Origin: Sesamum alatum
Taxonomy: Eukaryota; Streptophyta; Magnoliopsida; Lamiales; Pedaliaceae
Length of the DNA stretch: 64,000 bases
Assembly: GCA_034509735.1 (NCBI GenBank)
Contig: JACGWO010000002.1
Coordinates: 41,409,855-41,473,854, forward strand
Direction of reading: 5' to 3'
The position numbers were made by a program, and so were the translations under genes. The stretch's first letter is position 1. Each line of letters begins with the position of its first letter. Positions 56,109 to 64,000 of this stretch are shown piece by piece. Under the pieces are notes generated by a model, which saw only the letters and a program-made list of their open reading frames with translations, was not told the DNA's origin and made no database searches.

Positions 56109-59100
56109 TTATCCTGATCGGAAGAAGGGATCGTCTCCGTTGCAGTACAATGTAAACAGACTCTCGTAATAATCTGTTGCAAGGCTCCGGCAGAGATAGA
56201 GAGCACAGGGGAATTCTTCTTTTACTTCAGCAACAGATTTCCTTTGCTTCAGCTCTGGATCCCCACCGATCAGATACTCAGCCAAGGAACGTGCCCTGAT
56301 GAAAATCAAAGCCGACGTGTTGACTCAAAGACGTTCAAGAATGATCATATGTATGCATTTAGGTACTTGAAAAACTAATTGAAATATCTCCAAATTCTGA
56401 CAATGTAAGAAGAGTGGTTTAAGTATAGTGGATAAAGGAGACAGGTGAAGTATACCTCATTGCTTCAAAGTGGTGAAGTAGTCCAGAAAAACCACCGGTA
56501 TATTTTGATTCAAAAACTTGCTGTCTGTAGAGTGCACACACGGCATTCATGCATAGCTCGTCGTCCTCCTCGAAGGCCTTCAGCATGTCGGCTGCAAAAA
56601 TCCATGTTCTCTGAAGTGTAGGTGTCCTGTCATTGAAGCCATCAAAATTATGTCTTCGAGAATCGCTTGCTGCCACAACGATGTTCTGATCTTCTTTCTG
56701 CTCGTCAATTCCAAATTCGATTCTTTTCCGTTTTTGGGAAACAAGAGAAACCTCGGAGGGGTCGTTCTTTTCTTCATTTATCTGAATAAGTGGAGTACTA
56801 ATATAGGCAGGTTTGTCAGGGGTTGTTTCATCGTCACTGTCAATGATATCAATGATAACTCCGGCATCTTTATAATAAGGTGTGAGTTCATGGGAACACC
56901 AGGTTTGGGTCATTAACTGCTCACTGGCAGACATTCTGAACTCCAAGCCTGAGCCGGCATGTCGACCTGAATCATGTGCATTCATAACATGGTCAGAAGA
57001 GGTACGGACCGACAAAGTGAACTCAGACAATGCATGTTGTCAGAATGTAAAGCCTTTAAATGAAGTTCAGGATTCAGAAAAGACTGAATGGACTTCCAAC
57101 ACAGAAACAACCACCAAAACACAGCAAGATTTAGACACTAGTTGTGCTTAACATATGTCTGAACAAAGAAATCTCAAAGAATATAAGAAACTGAAATAAG
57201 AGGACATTAGCTCCAGACGGCCGGCAAGGAAATTAGATCGTTCAAAGCAAGATAGAGAATGAGAAAGTTGACATTTATGAGCATCAAAATGGTAATAAAC
57301 AGATTGATCTACACGACATTAATGCGTTAACGAGTTGCATTAATATCTTAATTTCCAAACACAAGCATGCATACTCAAATGAGCTGTAAAAACAGAATAA
57401 GTTGTGTGATACCAGAATCCTGTAATTTTCTACTCCCGTTTTCTTGGTCTCCATAGTTGCGCTCAGCTTGAGGCGTGGCGTAATCAGATTGGACAGAGGA
57501 AGAAGTCTGAACTGCATTGTTATCATTGATATCTACGTATTTCGTCCAAGAAGACTCAGGCAAGTTCCTATCACCTTTGGCCAAGGATGCAACATGTTAG
57601 ACTTAGACTTCTCCATGCAAACAAAATTTGAAAAAGATTCACATAAAACCATGCTTTGTGCATATAATACCGAGCTCATGTCATCGTAAAATATCGAACA
57701 TACAGCCATGTCTCGTGACGTTGTGACAATGCTTAATGTTGTGACAGAAGATTGTGGAAACTTTCAACAAAAATATTACCAAATATTATAGGGATACGAT
57801 GAACGTGATTATAGTAAGAGAGCACGTGAAGGGAAACTATGCGCACGTGAAAGGAAACTGTGTCCAAATACTCCCTTTTTTCGGTTAAGAGTAACTAAGA
57901 TTATGGCACCAAAGAAGTATTAATTTCTCCAGCAGAAAAACAGACAAACTTCATATAAAATGAAACATCGTTATCTCTCCAAAACAAATGATGCATTAAG
58001 CCTAGAATTTAAGACAGCCATGATTATTGTACGCTACCTCTTTCAGGCACAAGACTGTACCCGTTTTTACTAGAGTTACAAGTGGAGCGCATCCCTGGCG
58101 ATTTAACAATCACAACAACATCAGCATGCCCTTCACCCTCAGCACCGTCATTTCTCAAACTCTGTTTTCCATCCTTAGAAACTCGGAAAGTCAGACCCTC
58201 GTTCCCCTCTGCAGCGACAGACTTATCCTCGACAGTTACTAGATTTGCTAGATCATCGACATTCACCTTTAACAAACTGGCTAGTCCTTCTGCCATTGGC
58301 GCCAAATTCTCAAACCTCTTTTTATGAATTTCAGCAGCATTATAAGCCTCCAGCTTTTGGCGACTCAACTCTTCCACTGCCTGAGAAGCCTCGTACTGTT
58401 GGCGTTTGAGTTCCTCCACTGTCCGAATGTCTTCCGATCGTTTGTCCTTCAATGCATCTACGGTCTGATCATACATCTTCACACACTCTTCTGCAGTCAA
58501 TATCTGCTGCCTCAACTCCTCAATGGTGTATGAAGCCTCCAAATGTTGGTGTCTTAATTCCTCCACCGTCCGAACGTCTTCCACCTGTCTAGCCCTCATT
58601 TCCTCCATTGCCTGATCGGACATCTTTTTGTTCTCTTCTGCAGCCAATACCTGCTGCCTCAACTCCTCCATGGCGTACGAAGCCTCCAAATGTTGGTGTC
58701 TTAGTTCCTCCATTGTCCGAACGTCTTCCGTCTGTCTAGCCCTCATTTCCTCCATCGCCTGATCAGACATCTTTTTGTTCTCTTCTGCAGCCAATACCTG
58801 CTGCTTCAACTCCTCCACAGTCCGAGAAGCCTCCAAATTCTGTTTTCTTAGTTCCTGCATTCTTCGAACGTCTTCTGACTCTTTGGCCCTCATTTTATCC
58901 AACATTTGATCACTCATCTTCTTATGCTCTTCTCCAGCCAATACCTCTCGCCTCAACTTCTGCACCGTCCGTTCAGCCTCCGATTCTTTCTGCTTCATTT
59001 TCTTCATGGCTTCATCAAACCTCATTGTACGCGCTTCCGCAGCCAACATTTGCTGCCTTAACTGCTCCAGAACCTGACAAGCCTCCATATTCTTTTCCCT

Positions 59101-60284
59101 CAGTTTCTCCTCCCTCACCTCAAATTCAGACAACTCCTGCTTCAGTTCCTCCACAACATCATTAACTTCCATCTTTTCTTCCTTCAACGTCTCCACCTCT
59201 GCGTCCAGCTGCACCACCCTCCTTTCAGACTCCTTCAACTTATCATCACACACCCCTTACAACCTGATCCCTTTCAAACAATCTGATTTTCCAGCATACT
59301 CAGCCTCTTATTCAGCTCNNNNNNNNNNNNNNNNNNNNNNNNNNNNNNNNNNNNNNNNNNNNNNNNNNNNNNNNNNNNNNNNNNNNNNNNNNNNNNNNNN
59401 NNNNNNNNNNNNNNNNNNNNNNNNNNNNNNNNNNNNNNNNNNNNNNNNNNNNNNNNNNNNNNNNNNNNNNNNNNNNNNNNNNNNNNNNNNNNNNNNNNNN
59501 NNNNNNNNNNNNNNNNNNNNNNNNNNNNNNNNNNNNNNNNNNNNNNNNNNNNNNNNNNNNNNNNNNNNNNNNNNNNNNNNNNNNNNNNNNNNNNNNNNNN
59601 NNNNNNNNNNNNNNNNNNNNNNNNNNNNNNNNNNNNNNNNNNNNNNNNNNNNNNNNNNNNNNNNNNNNNNNNNNNNNNNNNNNNNNNNNNNNNNNNNNNN
59701 NNNNNNNNNNNNNNNNNNNNNNNNNNNNNNNNNNNNNNNNNNNNNNNNNNNNNNNNNNNNNNNNNNNNNNNNNNNNNNNNNNNNNNNNNNNNNNNNNNNN
59801 NNNNNNNNNNNNNNNNNNATAAAATGTCCCCTGTCGTTGCGGAAGAAGCTATCCCGGCCTTACAGTCCAGTATAGCATACTTCGCTTCGCTCTTTCACTT
59901 CGTTCTTCGCTTCGCTTCCCGCTTCCCCCACCCTCCGACCCCGATGAGGTACTTATTTCTACTATTATCACATCTCTATCCTCTAACATCTTAGTATGAC
60001 CACAAACCTCAGCTAATCCTTCATTACCTGCATTCAACCTCGCGATTTTCCTCCTTCATTACCTCACACTCTCTTTGACTGTCCCTCAATCTCTCCTCAA
60101 ATTTTGATCCCTCAAGATCGACCATGCCCTGCATTCTCTCCAATTCATCACGACCAAGATTCTCCATCTGGGCTTTAATCTTGTTTTCGCGGTCCATTAG
60201 TATTTCAATCACCTGATCAACGTCACCTAGATCAAATAACCTTGCCATGTTGTCTACCAGTTCAGGGATCGGTAAAAGACTCAT
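56109..60284 (-). CDS. Uncharacterised plant coiled-coil protein with conserved C-terminal module, interrupted by a gap
   Basis: Minus-strand exons read as: 60284-60028 (start MSLLPIPELVDNMARLFDLG, donor GCAG|GTAATG), then sequence lost in the gap, then about 59310-58038, 57574-57413, 56966-56456 and 56295-56109. All visible junctions are GT-AG and in frame. The large exon encodes about 400 residues of continuous coiled coil rich in Glu, Lys and Arg, with five 49-residue repeats (MSDQAMEEMRARQ-EDVRT-EELR). An acidic linker follows (IIDIIDSDDE, KRKRIEFG). The C-terminal globular module (TWIFAADMLKAFEEDDELCM, AVCALYRQQ, LAEYLIGGDPE, LATDYYESLF) seems conserved in plant proteins, but I cannot name its function. 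Near 59255-59295 the frame breaks twice next to the gap. The protein is at least 750 residues. It may be nuclear from the basic patch; that is inference. Confidence 0.75.
58480..59030 (-). repeat. 147-bp tandem repeats encoding 49-residue coiled-coil units
   Basis: Five consecutive units share the pattern M-DQ-M--M-------EDVR-----LR---LEA---EELRQQ-LAAEE-KK. The two central ones are nearly identical at DNA level (for example CTCCATTGCCTGATCGGACA against CTCCATCGCCTGATCAGACA). 49 residues equals seven heptads, so unit number can change without breaking the coiled-coil register. Confidence 0.85.
59319..59818. other. Scaffold gap of 500 N
   Basis: Exactly 500 unknown bases, probably a fixed placeholder length. 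It lies inside the coiled-coil gene and hides one or more exons. The sequence just after it (59870-59930) is low complexity (CTTCGCTTCG repeats). Confidence 0.99.
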
Positions 60285-61693
60285 CTTTACGTTTCAAAAC
60301 ACTTCGCTCTTCTACACTAAACCAGATAAGTAAACTCCTGATTAGACAGATCTTTCATGCAACATAGAACAATTCAAATCCTGCAATCATTCGAGGGTTA
60401 GATTCTTACCAAACAAGGACCAATTCTTGCAGAAATGGAAAGTAAAAGAGAGGTGTCTCACCCTTTACACTCACCTCCCGGCCCCGGAGGCCTTGTTTGC
60501 TTTCCCTTCTTGGGTTCGATAAGTTTAAAGTTGTAAGAGTGACTTAGCAACAGAATGCACCTGAGGAAAAAGGGAGAAAAATAAGGAGAAGAACACAAAG
60601 ATGATGATGATGAAGTCCAAGGGGAAAATGAAACAAATTAAAGAACAGAGATTTCTTGAAAGTTAACTAGGACAGGGTTCAAGAGACTGTTCTCTGCTTC
60701 TTGTATGAATGTGAGAGAGACAGACAGAGAGGAAGGATGTCTGAATTCTTGAGTCTGAATGCAATTGACACTCCGATAAACAAGAATTATGCTTGCAGTC
60801 TGTGTGTTTGGTGGGGTGGGGTTGGAGGTGTGCTTAGTTGTAACTGAATAGGAAGAGTGCCACGTGTTTGAGTGGGCCACAGTGTGAATGTGAATTTTTT
60901 GTCATCCTTAAGAAAAAAAATTTTAATTCAAATTTAATTTGACCGAACCTGAACGAATTATACGACAAATGTAACACACTTGTCAATAATTGGTGTATAA
61001 TTCAAAAAAAATGACCAAATCACATTACATGTACATTTCACTCGATTAATTTAATTTGATTAAATCAGTTTAAAATTTTTCCTTAAAAGGGAGGGAGGGG
61101 GGGGATTTTGAGGTTGTGTTTCCATACGAGGTACCATTTTGTCCATGTATCAATCATTTGCTGTGTTGAGTCATTTTCAGGCAATCAATCCATTGTACTA
61201 TACTATGGAAGTGAAGTCCAGCCACATCAGATTAAAACACACATGTTTGAATGTTTTCTGAGAAAATTGCTTTAATATCATCCTCAGAGTAGAGGTACAA
61301 TATTGACACTGGATTGCTATATGCTATGAAGTGATATTATTGTTATTCTTGTCCTAGGTTAGGTACATTCAACGGTTAACGGATAACGATTTAATTTGTT
61401 GATAGATGAATATATTATAATAGCATCGTACAAAATTTTGTCTCAATTGTTGTCGACATCGTTTGTCGGTTAGTGACAATTTGTGGGCCTACTATTATCG
61501 TTTATCGGTTAGAAAATTCAAAAACGTAGTTACGATAATTCTCTTACGTCCACTGATTGCTCAAGATCGCTTTACCCCAGTTATTTATCTAAGACACGTG
61601 TAAAGTATCGTAGAATTACTTATACTATGTCATCCATAATTCCATTGCACAGAATCCCATATGGAGAAGAGGGCAAAATTGGGGTAAAGAAAT
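60285..61693. other. Promoter and leader of the coiled-coil gene; intergenic DNA
   Basis: A minus-strand donor GGAG|GTGAGT near 60476 suggests a non-coding first exon (about 60477-60780) and a short 5'UTR intron. A CCACGTGTTT element lies at 60860. Beyond 60900 it is AT-rich with no gene. Confidence 0.5.
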
Positions 61694-62571
61694 TAGGGGT
61701 GGCAGATGAGTCGAGTCGGCTCGATTTTGAGTTCGACTCGAGTTTGAGCTCATAGTATTCTGTTCATAAGCTCGCAAGCTTTTAATATTTTTTATGTTTG
61801 AATTTTTTTTTACATATGTAACTCATATTCAATACTATACAAACTTTTTATTCAAATTTAACTATATATTATCATTAATAATCAATATCATATATTATAA
61901 TTTTAGATAATAATAAAATATGGTACTTTAATTTATATATAATCTCTATACAAAAACTAGTTTAATCAACAATTTAGTAAGTTATAATATTCTTTTGTTG
62001 TAAATAATTATTTAATATGACTCATATAAATTTTATGTTATATTCAATATTCATTTGTAATCTCTTAAACTTTTTAAATTTACAAGTACTAACAATTAAC
62101 TTATAATTCTTTTATCTCTATTTGTGTGTATATATTTATACCAAGATACATAGTATGCAATCTAATAATCTACTTTATTACTTATAAACTTATGCCAAGA
62201 TTTAGTGATTCTAAAGATCACAATAATTATAGTGATTCTAAAGATCTCATTATTTATATATAATGAGATCAATACTATTTGGTACTTTAGTTTAAAAAAT
62301 TCATCTTTTTATTTGTGTATAATTGAATGATACAAAATTTAAATTATCATCAATTTAAATTTTTTTATATAATGAGATCAACCACTTTAAAAATAACTTA
62401 TATTTAATAATTAATATATCTTTAATATTTTTTTATAATTAATATAATAATATTTAAAGATAACAAATAAATTATTAAAAAATTGAGCTTCGGCTCGAGC
62501 TCGAACAAGGGAATTCGAGCTTGAGCTCGAGCTCACCAAAAATGGTTGAACTCGACTCGTTTACACCCCTA
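61694..62571. mobile_element. hAT-like MITE, 878 bp
   Basis: The ends TAGGGGTGGCAGATGAGTCG and CTCGACTCGTTTACACCCCTA are inverted repeats, extended by GCTCG/CGAGC-rich arms. 8-base flanks AAAGAAAT (61686-61693) and AAAACAAT (62572-62579) agree at 6 of 8. TAGGGGTG ends of this kind are widespread in plant hAT MITEs. The AT-rich centre has no coding potential. Confidence 0.7.
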
Positions 62572-63664
62572 AAAACAATATCTATTGTTCCAAAATAAGA
62601 AAGAACGCGTGAATATCATCAGGTTCAGCACTAGGTTCTGTTTTGATTCCTTGTTTTAAATCATATATTGATTTAAAATAAGGGTTTAAAGCAAATTGCC
62701 CCCTGTAATATTGAAAATGACCAAATTACCTCCATATAAAAAAAATTAAATTACCCCTTTGATCGGTTGTCGAAGCCGTCAAATATAAAAACTGATTCTA
62801 AACTGTAGTAGTCGTGGAACCAGGTCGAATCCCAAGGGAATTATTAATTAATTTCTCGATCTAGATGCAGTAACCAAAAAGGGGAGTATGAATTAAGTAC
62901 CAATTATAAATGAACTAAATTAATAAAAGCAAAAGTAAAATAACTGAGAAGAGATTATAGATGAAAGAGTCCAATTCAAGGGGGTTCGTCTCACCAATCG
63001 TTATGTTTATCATGGATCACTAAGGGTTAATTCCATAACCAAGCATTCAAATCTGGAATTCATTAGGATAGCCGTAACAAATTCCTGTTTTCCTATCGTA
63101 GTGGATTTGACTCAAGCATCTAAATCCAAACTTATTATATCAAGACTGGGCACGATAGCATTCCATATCTCATCAATAATAGCATTTGCATCAATGAAAA
63201 CAGTTGAATCTAGATCAAACAGCCGAGATAGCTGCAATTATCTAACCTAGTTTTCTCGTCCCTACAAATAAATCATGCAAAGCACATAATAAATTTGTTT
63301 GCTACTCATACCACTCATTCATGACAATTACGGATCACTGAACTCATGGATAGCAATAGAATAATTAATATTGAATCGAATTGTCAGATCTATCAATAAT
63401 AATCATTCCATTAACAGTAAATCAAGACGAGAAATACTTGGCGAAATCAGATAAATTCAAGATCTCAAAAACATAACAATAGGGTTTAACGTTTCCCTTG
63501 AATCGGAATAGAAAAACTAGCTACTAAACATGTTCATAGCTAAACAAAATATTCTAGATGAAAGCATAAATTCAGAGACAGAGAGAGAACACGATGATCA
63601 AAAGATGGTTTTTCTTTGTGTTCTAGTCTCCTTTTTATAGTTGAGAGTCCCCTTCCTATGCGGC

Positions 63665-63730
63665 TTCAGAGTCCTCTTTTGTGTCAATTTCAGAGTCCTC
63701 CTTTCTGCCAACTTCGGAGTCCTCGCGCAG
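63665..63730. repeat. 24-bp tandem repeat, three units
   Basis: TTCAGAGTCCTC at 63665 and 63689, and TTCGGAGTCCTC at 63713, are spaced exactly 24 bases. Confidence 0.85.
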
Positions 63731-63866
63731 ATCTGGATGTCGGTTAAGGCGTGATCACGCCTTAGAGGTTGTTCAAGTCTGCTGGCTCAAAACTGTTCTT
63801 TTCTTCCCGCGCAGACTCGAGTGTTGGACAGGGCGTGATCACGCCCTAATGGTTGTTCAAGTCTGC
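63725..63866. repeat. Two 59-bp direct repeats, each centred on a perfect palindrome
   Basis: The repeats begin CGCGCAGA at 63725 and 63808 and end GTTGTTCAAGTCTGC. The first holds TAAGGCGTGATCACGCCTTA (63746-63765), the second AGGGCGTGATCACGCCCT (63830-63847). The outer palindrome bases differ between copies, yet both arms changed together. Confidence 0.9.
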
Positions 63867-64000
63867 ACATTGCCGTTTTTTGTTTCTTGATCACTCTTCT
63901 GTCTTTATTTGGGCTTTTTAACTCCTTTTCTTCACAACGGGTGAATCTCGATCTTTTATCCAAAACTGCATAACTCGATAAGAAATGTGAAGAAAACCTT

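Larger units (their letters stand above)
62690..64000. mobile_element. Probable LTR-retrotransposon fragment, runs off the window
   Basis: The text from GTCGAAGCCGTCAAATATAA and ACCAGGTCGAATCCCAAGGG onward resembles a non-coding internal/LTR region often seen in plant retroelements (lineage not certain). No polyprotein is visible. The end of the window has tandem repeats and two palindromes (63665-63866). Confidence 0.4.

Noticed and set aside
59849..60037. Minus-strand frame after the gap as an extra exon
   Set aside because: It begins past a good donor site (GCAG|GTAATG) and ends in low-complexity CTTCG repeats; more likely intron.
1..64000. CRISPR arrays, bacterial operons, rRNA or intact tRNA genes
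   Set aside because: None seen; the only tRNA-like boxes belong to SINEs.

Overview
This window is nuclear DNA of a flowering plant, most likely a eudicot of the asterid/lamiid side. The evidence is AT-rich intergenic DNA, GT-AG introns, plant-only gene families (CRF-type AP2/ERF, SPA, AG peptide, DUF1221 pseudokinase) and dense plant transposon debris: Copia elements primed by initiator tRNA-Met, long-TIR MITEs, Helitrons, SINEs and hAT-like elements. The lamiid placement rests on remembered similarity of the SPA N-terminus and is inference. One 500-N scaffold gap lies at 59319-59818.

Layout. 1-3.5 kb: an intronless cytokinin-response-factor gene (2414-3445, +) with a long pyrimidine-rich leader. 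3.5-24 kb: no supported host gene. This stretch holds a ~100-bp tandem satellite (4.56-5.24 kb), a pol-less Copia element with intact LTRs and a perfect 5-bp target duplication (8512-11913), a nested MITE stack (13973-16058), Helitron and SINE remains (17.3-18.3 kb) and a SINE with a 16-bp target duplication (22.7-23.0 kb). 24-26 kb: two small genes, a 70-residue twin-CX9C (CHCH) protein (+) and a 75-residue GPI-type arabinogalactan peptide (-). 26.2-40 kb: MITEs, a Helitron, a duplicated 260-bp repeat, a probable Gypsy LTR and a decayed Copia element (34.3-39.6 kb).

41-60.3 kb is the gene-rich end. It holds a plant MLKL-like pseudokinase (+), a SPA1-type WD40/kinase-like gene (-, seven coding exons) and an uncharacterised coiled-coil gene (-) interrupted by the scaffold gap. 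60.3-64 kb holds a hAT-like MITE and a probable LTR-retrotransposon fragment with two repeated perfect palindromes.

The host genes are independent units, not an operon or cluster: cytokinin response, mitochondrial CHCH protein, cell-surface AG peptide, immune pseudokinase and light signalling. MLKL and SPA are convergent, and SPA and the coiled-coil gene are in tandem on the minus strand. Several one-base frame breaks occur in the SPA first coding exon, the MLKL tail and the coiled-coil gene next to the gap. They are either assembly indels or early decay, and matter to anyone using these models.
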